Assembly (NCBI GenBank): GCA_035274425.1
Contig: DATEOC010000034.1
Coordinates: 31,093 to 95,092, forward strand
Direction of reading: 5' to 3'
Length of the DNA: 64,000 nucleotides
DNA from: JADMIH01 sp035274425
GTDB taxonomy: Bacteria; Chloroflexota; Chloroflexia; QHBQ01; JADMIH01
Below the pieces are notes generated by a model. The model saw only the letters and a program-made list of their open reading frames with translations, was not told the DNA's origin and searched no databases. Positions 43,439-51,628 of this stretch are shown here, one piece after another. Every line of letters starts with the position of its first letter. Positions within the stretch are counted from its first letter, which is position 1. The position numbers and the translations under genes were made by a program.

Positions 43439-43655
43439 TTATTTGCTTCACTCGCTCTACTATGCGGCCTCTTGTGAGATCGTAAGGCGAAAGCTCAACC
43501 AGTACCTTGTCGCCTGGGATGAGCCGTGTGGGACTCATCCTGAGCTTCTCCGACAGGTGGGCCATGACGTTGTGCCCATTATCGAGCTTGACGCGCCACA
43601 TATCGTTGGGCGTAGGCTCGATTACCTTGCCTTCGACTCTCGTATCTTTTCTCAT
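43434..43655 (-). CDS. infA: Translation initiation factor IF-1
   Basis: 73 residues, S1-like OB fold: VEGKVIEPTPNDMWRVKLDNG and the RLIPGDKVLVELSPYDLTRG end. A consensus promoter lies upstream at 43739-43767. Confidence 0.96.
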   Translation of the reverse strand: MRKDTRVEGKVIEPTPNDMWRVKLDNGHNVMAHLSEKLRMSPTRLIPGDKVLVELSPYDLTRGRIVERVKQIK

Positions 43656-43738
43656 TGATAAAGTGTCTGGTGATGCCTGTGACCGCGCTCAAACCTATAC
43701 CAATTTTGGGCTATAGATTCAGGCGGCACCAAACGGTA

Positions 43739-43767
43739 ATTATATCATAACCCTACGGTAATGTCAA
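43739..43767 (-). promoter_or_regulatory. Consensus sigma-70 promoter for the infA-alpha operon
   Basis: On the minus strand TTGACA (43767-43762), 17-bp spacer, TATAAT (43744-43739). The -35 lies in the last codons of map, and the map stop codon is in the spacer. Leader of about 77 nt. No heptamer array in this spacer. Confidence 0.85.
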
Positions 43768-44526
43768 AATCTGCGGGCCATTGTCGGTTACGGCCACTGT
43801 ATGCTCGAAGTGGGCCGAGGGCTTGCGGTCCTTCGTTACTACGGTCCAGCCATCTTCGAGCGTTTCCGTCTCGTGGGTGCCAAGGTTGAGCATCGGCTCG
43901 ATGGCTATTACCACGCCGGGCCTGAGCGTCACGCCCCTCCCGTTGTTGCCCCACCAGTTCGGGACGGACGGTTCTTCCCACAGGCTCCGCCCGATGCCGT
44001 GACCGCCGTACTCGCGCACGATGCCATAGTCCCCACCTTCGTATATCTTGCGCTCGATAGCCTCGCAGAGGTCGCCCAGGCGGACGCCAGGCTTCGCGTT
44101 CGATATGCCTACTTGCAGGGCAGCCTGGGTGTCATCGAGCAGCTTCCGTAGCTCAGGGGATATGTTGCCTACTCCTACCGTCACCGCCGAGTCGCCATGC
44201 CAGCCCCGGTAGATGGCTCCGCAGTCCAGGGCCACGATGTCGCCTTCGTTGAGCACGCGGGTGCCAGGGATACCATGCACTATCTCCTCATTCACAGAGG
44301 AGCATATTGAGCCGGGGAAGGGCTGAACGTTGGGGAAAGGGTGGTAGCCCTTGAAGGTAGGGACAGCACCCTGGCTCGTGATGAACCTATAAGCCATCAC
44401 GTCCAGCTCGCCAGTTGTAACGCCCGGCTTGACGTGGTCAGCAAGCATTTGCAGGGTCTGGCCGACGATGCGCCCAGCCTTGCTCATTAGCTCAATTTCG
44501 CGATTTGATTTAAGGTAGATAGCCAT
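43753..44526 (-). CDS. map: Methionine aminopeptidase, type I
   Basis: 257 residues. Metal ligands are visible in DCGAIYRGWHGDSAV (Asp), GHGIGRSLWEEP (His), IEPMLNLG (Glu) and the C-terminal FEHTVAVTD region. Removes the initiator Met from nascent proteins. Sits between adk and infA as in many bacteria. Confidence 0.96.
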   Translation of the reverse strand: MAIYLKSNREIELMSKAGRIVGQTLQMLADHVKPGVTTGELDVMAYRFITSQGAVPTFKGYHPFPNVQPFPGSICSSVNEEIVHGIPGTRVLNEGDIVALDCGAIYRGWHGDSAVTVGVGNISPELRKLLDDTQAALQVGISNAKPGVRLGDLCEAIERKIYEGGDYGIVREYGGHGIGRSLWEEPSVPNWWGNNGRGVTLRPGVVIAIEPMLNLGTHETETLEDGWTVVTKDRKPSAHFEHTVAVTDNGPQILTLP

Positions 44527-44531
44527 CTTCT

Positions 44532-44606
44532 GGAATTTTGAATTCTAAATTTTGAATTTTGAATGGAATACCCAATTTAGAATTCAAAATTTAGAATTTA
44601 GAATTT
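44532..44606. repeat. Heptamer hairpin, TTTTGAA family
   Basis: Left TTTTGAA/TTCTAAA and right TTCAAAA/TTTAGAA units in the adk-map spacer. Confidence 0.92.
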
Positions 44607-45247
44607 TACCGGAGGTAACTCACCAGGTCTTCTGTGACTTTCTCAATTGTCTGCTGGCCGTTGACTTCGTTGAGCTTGTTGGCGTCACGGTAATAGCCTA
44701 TTATCGGGCGCGTCTGGTCGAAGTAGACTGAGAGACGCTTGATGGCAGTCTCGCGCTTGTCGTCCTCGCGCTGGTATAGCTCGCCGCCGCAAACGTCGCA
44801 GACTCCTGACACCTTCGGTGGCGCGAATTTCTCGTGGTAGACGTGGCCACAATTGCGACAGGTCAGCCTACCTGAAAGGCGGTCCAGCAGCACATCTTCC
44901 GGCACGTTGATGTACAGCGCGCCGTTCACCCGCTTGCCGTTCCGGTCTAGCGCTTCATCAAGGGCAGCGGCCTGCGGGAGCGTGCGCGGGAAGCCATCGA
45001 GTAGCACCCCGTGTGTAGCGTCGGGCAGTGATAACCTGTCAAGTATCATCTCGATGATAAGGTCGTCCGGCACAAGCTCGCCCCGGTCCATGTAGCCCTC
45101 AGCGACCTTGCCAAGCTCGGTACCCCGCTTACGGTTGTCCCTAAGCAAGTCACCACTTGAAACGTGCGGCATTTGGAGCTGTTCGGAGAGGATTTCGGAC
45201 TGCGTGCCCTTCCCCGCTCCAGGCGCTCCGAGAAGAATGAGTATCAT
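44606..45247 (-). CDS. adk: Adenylate kinase (zinc-binding LID)
   Basis: 213 residues from ATG 45247. P-loop LGAPGAGKGT, AMP-binding FPRT, and a LID with four Cys (CRNCG and CDVCG) that binds zinc. An earlier in-frame start at 45316 would add residues encoded by GGACGAC heptamers and is rejected. Confidence 0.96.
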   Translation of the reverse strand: MILILLGAPGAGKGTQSEILSEQLQMPHVSSGDLLRDNRKRGTELGKVAEGYMDRGELVPDDLIIEMILDRLSLPDATHGVLLDGFPRTLPQAAALDEALDRNGKRVNGALYINVPEDVLLDRLSGRLTCRNCGHVYHEKFAPPKVSGVCDVCGGELYQREDDKRETAIKRLSVYFDQTRPIIGYYRDANKLNEVNGQQTIEKVTEDLVSYLR

Positions 45248-45280
45248 TTGGGCTATGACTCCATTGTCACAGTCTTGTAT

Positions 45281-45388
45281 GGACGACGGACGATGGACGA
45301 CAGACGACGGTTCCATAATGTATCTATTGAGCCAATAGTCTTAAACCTAAAGGTATATTCTGTCGTCCGTCGTCTGCCGTCCGTCGTC
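45281..45388. repeat. Heptamer hairpin, GGACGAC family
   Basis: Left GGACGAC/GGACGAT units at 45281-45310 and right GTCGTCC units at 45361-45388, enclosing about 50 AT-rich bases. In the secY-adk spacer. Confidence 0.9.
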
Positions 45389-46709
45389 ACTTGTTGATAA
45401 AGCCTTCGTATCGCCTCATAAGGAGCTGCGATTCGAGTTGCTTCATGGTGTCTATGGCTACACCTACCACGATCAGGAGGGCGGTAGCGCTGAAGTTCAG
45501 CACGGTAACACCCGTGATGAGGGAAGCAAGCCAGGGGGCTATAGCTACCGTACCGAGGAAGACCGCGCCTGCTACTGTGATGCGGGTCAGCACGCCGTTG
45601 AGGAAGCGATCGGTATTTGGGCCTGGGCGGATGCCAGGCACCGCGCCTCCAGACTTTTGCAAGTTCTCGGCGATGCGCTGTTGGTTGAATACCACACTCG
45701 TATAGAAGAAAGTAAAGGCTACTACCATAAAGAAGTAGATAAGGTTGTACTGGAACGTGTTCGGCTGGAAGAAGCCGTACAGCCATTGAGCCGCCTGGCT
45801 CACCCACGGAGTGGTAGATGCGGTGAAGAAGCCAGCCACAATGGCCGGGAAGGCCATGATGGAGAGGGCGAAGATGAGTGGGATCATACCGGACGAATTG
45901 ACGCGCAGCGGTATGAAGGAGCTACCAGCCTGGCGCATCATCCGCCCGCCTCGCATGATACTGCGGGAATAGTGGACGGGGATGCGGCGCTGGCCTTCAT
46001 TGATGAGAATGATGCCTACCACTGTGATGAAGCCCAGGATGATGAACAAGCCCAAACTGAAGAAGCTCGTGCCCGTTGCTTCTCCTCCCTGCCACAGCTG
46101 GGCTAGCTGCGTAGGCAGACCGGCCACGATGCCGCCGAAGATGATAATCGAGATGCCCTGGCCTATACCCTTCTCGGTGATAAGCTCGCCTATCCACACC
46201 AGGAACATCGTGCCACACACCAGGCTTATGACGACGACCAGGCTGGAGAACCAGTTGATGCCGAAGAGGTCGAAGCCGGGGAGCGCCTGGAACTGCGAGT
46301 TCAGCAGTTGTGCCTGCCCGAACGCCTGTAGAGCAGCCAAAGGCACTGTGAGCCAGTGGGTGTACTTGTTTATCTGGTTGCGGCCCGCTTCTCCCTCTTT
46401 GCTCAATTCGGTCAGGCGCGGGATAACGCCCGTCAGGAGCTGGATGATGATGGATGCCGTAATATAGGGGTAGACGCCCATAGCCGCCACGCTAAAGTTC
46501 TCAAGCGTGCCGCCTGAGAAGATGTTCAGTACGTTGAACAGGCTGCCGAACTGGCCGTTGGGGTCGAGCAGGCCCTTCAGGTTATCAAGGTTAGCGCCAG
46601 GCACGGGTATGTGCGCGATGAGGCGGAAGACCACCAGCATCGCCAGCGTGAAGAGTATCTTGCGCCGCAAGTCCGCTATCTTGAAGGCGTTTATGACGGC
46701 TTGAAGCAT
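45387..46709 (-). CDS. secY: Preprotein translocase subunit SecY
   Basis: 440 residues, ten TM helices. VVFRLIAHIPVPGANLDNLK, LTGVIPRLTELSKEGEAGR and GIRPGPNTDRFLNGVLTRIT are SecY signatures. Forms the protein-conducting channel. Confidence 0.97.
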   Translation of the reverse strand: MLQAVINAFKIADLRRKILFTLAMLVVFRLIAHIPVPGANLDNLKGLLDPNGQFGSLFNVLNIFSGGTLENFSVAAMGVYPYITASIIIQLLTGVIPRLTELSKEGEAGRNQINKYTHWLTVPLAALQAFGQAQLLNSQFQALPGFDLFGINWFSSLVVVISLVCGTMFLVWIGELITEKGIGQGISIIIFGGIVAGLPTQLAQLWQGGEATGTSFFSLGLFIILGFITVVGIILINEGQRRIPVHYSRSIMRGGRMMRQAGSSFIPLRVNSSGMIPLIFALSIMAFPAIVAGFFTASTTPWVSQAAQWLYGFFQPNTFQYNLIYFFMVVAFTFFYTSVVFNQQRIAENLQKSGGAVPGIRPGPNTDRFLNGVLTRITVAGAVFLGTVAIAPWLASLITGVTVLNFSATALLIVVGVAIDTMKQLESQLLMRRYEGFINK

Positions 46710-46728
46710 CCCTTTATCCTTTCTTTAG

Positions 46729-46860
46729 AGGACGGACGAAAGACGAAAGACGAAGGACGGAAACGGGCACACAGTAAATCGTAATGCATACCTTTTCCAT
46801 CTCAATAATCCATCGTCCGCCGTCTATCAACCTTCGTCTTTCGTCCTTCGTCCTTCGTCC
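46729..46860. repeat. Heptamer hairpin, GGACGAA/AGACGAA family
   Basis: Left units at 46729-46760, right TTCGTCC/TTCGTCT units at 46831-46860, with a 70-bp centre holding GTCCGCCGTC. The right arm forms the end of rplO. Confidence 0.88.
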
Positions 46861-47378
46861 AGACGCGCAGCACGAGCGCGCACCGGCGCTTCGGAGCGCC
46901 CCTTCGAGCGGCGGGGCTGCGCCTCGGTCTCGATCAGGGTAATCGTGCCGCCCGCGGCTTCTATCTTCTGGCGGGCGGACTCGCTTACCTTGTGCGCTGT
47001 GATGTGGAGAGCACGGCTGAGGTCGCCGTCACCCAGTATCTTGAGCGGGAGTGTGGAGTTGCGCATAATGCCCATCTGGTGCAGGCTGTCAGGTGTTACC
47101 TGCCCGCCCGTCTCTATCTGATCACTCTCTAGCTGGGAGAGATTGACCACATTGTAGCGGGTCTTCCAGATGTTGGTGAAGCCGCGCTTGTAGGGGAGTT
47201 GCTGCTGGATAGGGGTCTGGCCGCCCTGGAAGCGGGGAGGTAGGCTACCGCCTGTGCGCGACTTTTGGCCTTTGGTGCCTTTACCAGCGGTCTTGACATG
47301 GCCGGAGCCGTGGCCGCGGCCAACACGCTTGCGGTCTTTGTTCGCGCCTTGCGGCATCCGCAGATCGCTGAGTTTCAT
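46827..47378 (-). CDS. rplO: 50S ribosomal protein L15 with repeat-encoded tail
   Basis: 183 residues, against about 145-150 usually. GRGHGSGHVKTAGKGTKGQKSR and FQGGQTPIQQQLPYKRGF are L15 signatures. After the normal end (ARAAR), the last residues LDEGRRTKDEG are encoded by GGACGAA heptamers. The repeat array has therefore supplied the C terminus and stop codon. Confidence 0.95.
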   Translation of the reverse strand: MKLSDLRMPQGANKDRKRVGRGHGSGHVKTAGKGTKGQKSRTGGSLPPRFQGGQTPIQQQLPYKRGFTNIWKTRYNVVNLSQLESDQIETGGQVTPDSLHQMGIMRNSTLPLKILGDGDLSRALHITAHKVSESARQKIEAAGGTITLIETEAQPRRSKGRSEAPVRARAARLDEGRRTKDEG

Positions 47379-47455
47379 TCGTGAGTATCCTCCATTCGAC
47401 GCTGTTAGCGCCTCGCGTTAGTGGCCCATAAAGGGCCATCACACTAAAAAGTAGA

Positions 47456-47502
47456 ATTCTGAAATCTGATTCCGAAGGGTCTTCAAAATCAGATTTCAGA
47501 AA
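47456..47502. repeat. Inverted repeat in the rpmD-rplO spacer
   Basis: TTCTGAAATCTGATT and AATCAGATTTCAGAA form a perfect 15-bp stem with a 17-base loop. The 7-bp periodicity is decayed (CTGAAAT, CTGATTC). Confidence 0.8.
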
Positions 47503-47512
47503 GGAAGAAGAG

Positions 47513-47728
47513 TTAGCTCTCTTCTACCTGGACAAGGTGCTTGACCTTGAATATCTGCCCGCGCAACTGGGGGCTATCGGGGTGCTCGACCGTTTCATTC
47601 ATACGGTGGAGGCCGAGGGTGCGCACGGCATCGCGCTGGTTTTGTGGATAGCCGATGATGCTGCGCACCAGTGTTATCTTGATGCTCTTGCCTGCGGCAT
47701 CCTGCTGCTTCGACTTAGCCTCTGCCAC
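47513..47728 (-). CDS. rpmD: 50S ribosomal protein L30
   Basis: 71 residues from GTG 47728 with GGAGG upstream. IKITLVRSIIGYPQNQRDAV and MNETVEHPDSPQLRGQIFKV identify L30. An extra N terminus of about 15 residues is present. It overlaps the end of rpsE by 14 bases in another frame, so the C terminus of S5 and the L30 start are coupled. Confidence 0.93.
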   Translation of the reverse strand: MAEAKSKQQDAAGKSIKITLVRSIIGYPQNQRDAVRTLGLHRMNETVEHPDSPQLRGQIFKVKHLVQVEES

Positions 47729-48494
47729 GTCCGCCACCTCCTGGTCCGCCGCGACCGCCGCCGCGATTGTCTCCACGTCCACCATCACGCCCACCACCGC
47801 GACCGCCACGATTGTCGCCAGAGCCGCCAGCACCACCGGTGCCACCAGGTCCGCCGCGATAGCCACGCTCACGCTCGGCGGCAGGCGTGCCACCTGGGGA
47901 GACGGGTCGCGATGCAGGCTCACGGGTGGGGATCGCCAGGTCGGCGCGGCCCTCACGTATAGCCTTCTGCACGGCAACGTCCTTGCGATATAGCCTGCGC
48001 TCCATCTCTTCCTGGGGGATGCCACGCCGTAGCGCTTCCGTCTCCACCGAGTGGAGCCGGGAGAGCGCGAGCAGCGTTGCGCGCACCAGGTTGATGGGGT
48101 TGTTGTTGCCGAGCGACTTGCTCAGCACGTCGTGTATGCCCGCGGCCTCCAGGACCGCACGCACGCCGCCGCCCGCGATTACGCCCGTACCGGGCGCGGC
48201 AGGCCGTAGAACTACGGTGCTGGCCCCATACGACTCGCGCACGTCGTGAGGGATGGTGCTGCCGACCATCGGCACTCGGATCATGTGCTTCTTGGCGTCC
48301 TCACCCGCCTTGCGGATCGAGTCGGGGACTTCGGCGGCCTTGCCTGTGCCTGCGCCGACGGTCCCATGCCCATCGCCCACAACCACAACCGCGCTGAAGT
48401 TGAACCTGCGGCCACCCTTGACGACCTTGGCCACCCGGTTGACCTGCACCAGCTTCTCTTCAAACTCAGAAACGGGTCTTTCTATCCTTGCCAT
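47715..48494 (-). CDS. rpsE: 30S ribosomal protein S5 with Gly/Arg-rich C-terminal extension
   Basis: 259 residues, against about 165. The core (1-165) has the S5 signatures KGGRRFNFSAVVVVGDGHG and GTGVIAGGGVRAVLEAAGI. Residues about 166-259 are an added segment rich in RGG, GRG and DNRGG, resembling an RNA-binding RGG tail. The tail overlaps the rpmD start. Confidence 0.95.
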   Translation of the reverse strand: MARIERPVSEFEEKLVQVNRVAKVVKGGRRFNFSAVVVVGDGHGTVGAGTGKAAEVPDSIRKAGEDAKKHMIRVPMVGSTIPHDVRESYGASTVVLRPAAPGTGVIAGGGVRAVLEAAGIHDVLSKSLGNNNPINLVRATLLALSRLHSVETEALRRGIPQEEMERRLYRKDVAVQKAIREGRADLAIPTREPASRPVSPGGTPAAERERGYRGGPGGTGGAGGSGDNRGGRGGGRDGGRGDNRGGGRGGPGGGGRGRG

Positions 48495-48509
48495 TTTCCC
48501 TCCATAGGA

Positions 48510-48582
48510 ATTATGAATTGTAAATTTTGAATTCTAAATTGATTAGGTAATTCAAAATTCAAAATTTACAATTCATAATTAG
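48510..48582. repeat. Heptamer hairpin, TTTTGAA family
   Basis: Outer arms TTATGAATTGTAAA / TTTACAATTCATAA with inner TTTTGAA units, loop around GATTAGG. In the rplR-rpsE spacer. Confidence 0.92.
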
Positions 48583-48935
48583 AAATCGAGTCCGCCTTCG
48601 CGTGCGCCCTCGGCCAGGGCCTTGACGCGCCCGTGGTAGAGATAGCCGCCCCGATCAAATACTACTTTGGTGATACCCAGACCCTTGGCGCGCTCGGCGA
48701 CGAGCATACCCACCGTCTTGGCTTCCTGCATCTTGGCAGCCTGGTCCAGACCCTTGTCGAGTGTGGAAGCGGCTACCAGGGTGTGGCCGTTGGTGTCGTC
48801 TATCACCTGGGCGTAAATATGGTTGAGGCTGCGGAAGATGTTGAGGCGCGGCCTCTCAGGCGTGCCTATCACTCTCGCTCTTACCCTATTGTGCCGCTTC
48901 TGGCGCGGCGTCATCATGTGTGGTTTTGCTCTCAT
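48579..48935 (-). CDS. rplR: 50S ribosomal protein L18
   Basis: 118 residues. RVRARVIGTPERPRLNIFRS and VVFDRGGYLYHGRVKALAEG are L18 signatures. Binds 5S rRNA. Confidence 0.97.
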   Translation of the reverse strand: MRAKPHMMTPRQKRHNRVRARVIGTPERPRLNIFRSLNHIYAQVIDDTNGHTLVAASTLDKGLDQAAKMQEAKTVGMLVAERAKGLGITKVVFDRGGYLYHGRVKALAEGAREGGLDF

Positions 48936-48950
48936 CTCTGTCCTCTGATG

Positions 48951-49021
48951 AAACGTGATGAGTGAAACGTGATGCGTGAGTCTTTACGTTATCAGTAATC
49001 CTCACGTTTCACTCATCACGA
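48951..49021. repeat. Heptamer hairpin, GTGATGA/GTGAAAC family
   Basis: Left GTGATGA, GTGAAAC, GTGATGC, GTGAG; right read on the other strand gives GTGATGA, GTGAAAC, GTGAGG. Unit order is mirrored. In the rplF-rplR spacer. Confidence 0.93.
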
Positions 49022-49023
49022 GT

Positions 49024-49575
49024 CTACTTCTTCCCGCCTACCTTACCGGCCTTACCGGCCTTGCGGCGGATGCGCTCACCCTGGTAGGTGATGCCCTTGC
49101 CCTTGTACGGCTCAGGCTCGCGCAGTTTGCGAATCTGGGCGGCCTGTTCGCCGACTACCTGCTTGTCTATACCCGACACGCTCAAACGAGTGGGCGTCTC
49201 CACGTTGAACGTGATGCCGCTAGGCGGCTCGACGCGCACGGGGTGGGAGAAGCCAAGCGAGAAGACAAGGTTGTTGCCGTCCTTCGCTACTCGGTATCCA
49301 ACGCCTGCAATCTCCAGGTTGCGGGTAAAGCCGTCGGTGACGCCCGTGACCATGTTTGCGATGAGCGTGCGCGTGAGGCCGTGCAGCGAGCGGTGCAGGT
49401 TGCTCTCGGAGGGGCGGGTGACTACTATCTGCCCTTCCTCTTGCTTCACGCCTATCTCCGGGCGAAGATCGCGCTCAAGCGTGCCCTTCGGCCCCTTCAC
49501 GGTGATATGTAAGCCATCTAGCTCAACGGTAACACCCTTCGGGAGCGGTATGGGCTTGTTTCCAATACGAGACAT
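49024..49575 (-). CDS. rplF: 50S ribosomal protein L6
   Basis: 183 residues. MSRIGNKPIPLPKGV, RTLIANMVTGVTDGF and the C-terminal EPYKGKGITYQGERIRRK are L6 signatures. Confidence 0.97.
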   Translation of the reverse strand: MSRIGNKPIPLPKGVTVELDGLHITVKGPKGTLERDLRPEIGVKQEEGQIVVTRPSESNLHRSLHGLTRTLIANMVTGVTDGFTRNLEIAGVGYRVAKDGNNLVFSLGFSHPVRVEPPSGITFNVETPTRLSVSGIDKQVVGEQAAQIRKLREPEPYKGKGITYQGERIRRKAGKAGKVGGKK

Positions 49576-49587
49576 ATCTTTCTCCTT

Positions 49588-49668
49588 AGCTATCAGCTTT
49601 CGTGATACGGGATGCGTGATACGTGACAGCTAACTTCTAATTTCTATCTTCTAATCTCTGATAGCTAC
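49588..49668. repeat. Heptamer hairpin, mixed GTGATAC / AACTTCT units
   Basis: Outer arms TAGCTATCAG and CTGATAGCTA are exact complements. Inner units mix GTGATAC/GTGATGC and AACTTCT/AATTTCT types. In the rpsH-rplF spacer. Confidence 0.8.
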
Positions 49669-50063
49669 CAAACGTGACAAATAACCTCGCCGCCGAGCTT
49701 CTTGTGCCAGGCTTCGCGGCCCGTCATGACGCCTTGCGGAGTGGAGATTATGCTGATGCCCAATCCGGCCAGCACCAGGGGTATGTCGCTGCGCTTCGTG
49801 TAGACACGCAGGCCGGGCTTGCTGATGCGCTTGAGGCCAGTCAGCACGGGCTTCTTGTCGGGGCCGTACTTGAGCCACACGCGGAACATCCGGCCGCCCA
49901 TCTCATTGGGCACGTCAAAATCGCGGATGAAGCCTTCATCCTTGAGGATGCGGGCCAGGTTCAACTTGATGCCCGATGCGGGGATCAGTACGCTCTGGTG
50001 CCGGGCCATGCTGCCATTGCGAATGCGGGTCAGCATATCGGCGATAGGGTCTGTCATGTTCAT
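49665..50063 (-). CDS. rpsH: 30S ribosomal protein S8
   Basis: 132 residues. DPIADMLTRIRNGSMARH, RISKPGLRVYTK and GISIISTPQGVMTGREA are S8 signatures. Confidence 0.97.
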   Translation of the reverse strand: MNMTDPIADMLTRIRNGSMARHQSVLIPASGIKLNLARILKDEGFIRDFDVPNEMGGRMFRVWLKYGPDKKPVLTGLKRISKPGLRVYTKRSDIPLVLAGLGISIISTPQGVMTGREAWHKKLGGEVICHVW

Positions 50064-50121
50064 AAGCCGTTATATTCTCCTTGCGGCGACGGCCATCTGG
50101 CCGCCCTAAGCACTCTTGACA

Positions 50122-50196
50122 ATTTTGAGTTTTGAATTATGAATTCTAAATTGGTTGACTTCCAACTAAAAATTCGTAATTCAAAATTTAGAATTC
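50122..50196. repeat. Heptamer hairpin, TTTTGAA/TTTTGAG family
   Basis: Left TTTTGAG, TTTTGAA, TTCTAAA; right TTCAAAA, TTTAGAA. In the rpsZ-rpsH spacer. Confidence 0.9.
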
Positions 50197-50200
50197 CGAT

Positions 50201-50386
50201 CTACCAGCTTGATTTGACGACGCCGGGGAGTCTGCCTGTGAGCGCGTGCTCGCGGAAGCAGATGCGGCACATACCGAACTTGCGGATGTAGGCGCGCGGG
50301 CGACCACACAGTTTGCAGCGGTTGTGCGCCCTCACCCCGAACTTGGGTGTGCGGTTCGCCTTCACTATCATCGACTTCTTAGCCAT
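50201..50386 (-). CDS. rpsZ: 30S ribosomal protein S14, zinc-binding type Z
   Basis: 61 residues from ATG 50386 with SD AAGGAG. Zinc ligands CKLCG and CRICF; FGVRAHNRCKLCGRPRAYIR and HALTGRLPGVVKSSW are diagnostic. The next in-frame ATG at 50416 lies in heptamer DNA. Confidence 0.97.
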   Translation of the reverse strand: MAKKSMIVKANRTPKFGVRAHNRCKLCGRPRAYIRKFGMCRICFREHALTGRLPGVVKSSW

Positions 50387-50400
50387 TGTTTCTCCTTGTG

Positions 50401-50473
50401 TTAGTTCAAAGTTCAAGGTCCAAAGGTCAACGTGAGGCTACTTTGGACCTTGAACTTTGACCTTTGAACTAAC
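50401..50473. repeat. Heptamer hairpin, GTTCAAA/GTCCAAA family
   Basis: Left GTTAGTTCAAA, GTTCAAG, GTCCAAA, GGTCAA. The right arm on the other strand has the same order plus one extra GGTCAAA unit. The arms differ by a whole heptamer. Confidence 0.95.
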
Positions 50474-51182
50474 CCCTTTTGAAGGGCATGCCCAATGCTT
50501 GAAGCAGAGCGCGGCCTTCCTCGTCGGTCCTGGCGGAGGTGACGATTACCACCTCCATGCCGCGTATCTTGTCTACTTTGTCGTACTCGATCTCTGGGAA
50601 GATGAGTTGCTCGCGCAGGCCGAGAGTGAAGTTGCCGTGGCCGTCGAATGAGCTGGGCGACACGCCTGAGAAGTCGCGCACGCGGGCGAGCGAGACGTTC
50701 AGCAGCTTGTCGAGGAAGTCGTACATGCGGTTGCCACGTAGCGTCACCATCACGCCAATTGGCATCCCGGTGCGCAGCTTGAAGGCCGCGATGGACTTCT
50801 TGGCGCGGGTGATGACTGCCTTCTGCCCGGTGATGATGCCGAGGTCGTTTACCGCGCTGTCGAGTGACTTGGCGTTCTCGCGGGCCTCGGTGCCCATACC
50901 GATATTGATAATAACCTTCTTTAGCTGCGGCACCTGCATGGCGTTCGCGTAACCGAACTGCTTCTGGAGCGCGGGCACGACCTCATCGAGGTATCTCTGC
51001 CTCAAGCGCGAGACGTACCGCTCACCGGTAGGGAGAGTATTCCCGTTCGAGCGTCCACCCTCATCTACTTCATAAGCGACGGTCACCTTTATAGGAGGCG
51101 CGCCTTTGCCGCCCTGCTGCGCTTGCTGCGGCGGCCTGTTATCTTTCTTGCCCTGCTGTGGCTTGGAATCTTGCTTTGCCAC
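50469..51182 (-). CDS. rplE: 50S ribosomal protein L5 with N-terminal extension
   Basis: 237 residues from GTG 51182 with SD GGAG, against about 180. The first 57 residues are Gln/Gly/Pro-rich (KPQQGKKDNRPPQQAQQGGK) and then join the normal start ERYVSRLRQRYLDEVVPALQ. Signatures GQKAVITRAKKSIAAFKLR and LREQLIFPEIEYDKVDKIRG. Binds 5S rRNA. Confidence 0.95.
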   Translation of the reverse strand: MAKQDSKPQQGKKDNRPPQQAQQGGKGAPPIKVTVAYEVDEGGRSNGNTLPTGERYVSRLRQRYLDEVVPALQKQFGYANAMQVPQLKKVIINIGMGTEARENAKSLDSAVNDLGIITGQKAVITRAKKSIAAFKLRTGMPIGVMVTLRGNRMYDFLDKLLNVSLARVRDFSGVSPSSFDGHGNFTLGLREQLIFPEIEYDKVDKIRGMEVVIVTSARTDEEGRALLQALGMPFKRG

Positions 51183-51224
51183 TTCTTATCTCCTCTTCAG
51201 TGTAAAACTGGGTTGAAAGGGAGC

Positions 51225-51269
51225 GGGGGACACCCCCGGACCCCGTCAGGGGCGACGCCCCTGCACCCC
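51225..51269. repeat. Double-hairpin repeat, copy 2
   Basis: GGGGGACACCCCC and AGGGGCGACGCCCCT; near-identical to 42811-42856. In the rplX-rplE spacer. Confidence 0.85.
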
Positions 51270-51280
51270 TAGAACCTACC

Positions 51281-51628
51281 CTAGCGTCTCCCGCCCCACT
51301 TGTCGTTGTCCATGTCGCGCTCGAATGTCTCACCGCAGTTGCGACATTGGCGGACCTTCTGGCCGTTGTCGAGAAGTGAATGGCCTATGCGGGTGCCCTT
51401 CTCGCACTTGGGGCAGACGACCATCACCTTGCCCGCGGCCATCGGCGCTTCCTGCTCAACGATGCCTGCCTGCCGCGCGCCCTGGCGACCTTTGGTGTGC
51501 TTCTTGACTATATTTATGCCTTCTATAACCACTTTTCCATCAGCGACGTGTACTTCGCGGACCTTGCCGCGCTTACCCCTATCCTTGCCGGTTATCACCA
51601 GCACCGTATCGTCACGTTTGATATTCAT
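51281..51628 (-). CDS. rplX: 50S ribosomal protein L24
   Basis: 115 residues. KOW motif VLVITGKDRGKRGKVREV and a zinc-ribbon-like CPKCEKGTRI / CRNCGETFERD near the C terminus. Confidence 0.96.
   Translation of the reverse strand: MNIKRDDTVLVITGKDRGKRGKVREVHVADGKVVIEGINIVKKHTKGRQGARQAGIVEQEAPMAAGKVMVVCPKCEKGTRIGHSLLDNGQKVRQCRNCGETFERDMDNDKWGGRR

Noticed and set aside
45248..45316. Longer N terminus of adenylate kinase
   Set aside because: The extra codons come from a GGACGAC array; the P-loop begins a few residues after ATG 45247, as in the family.
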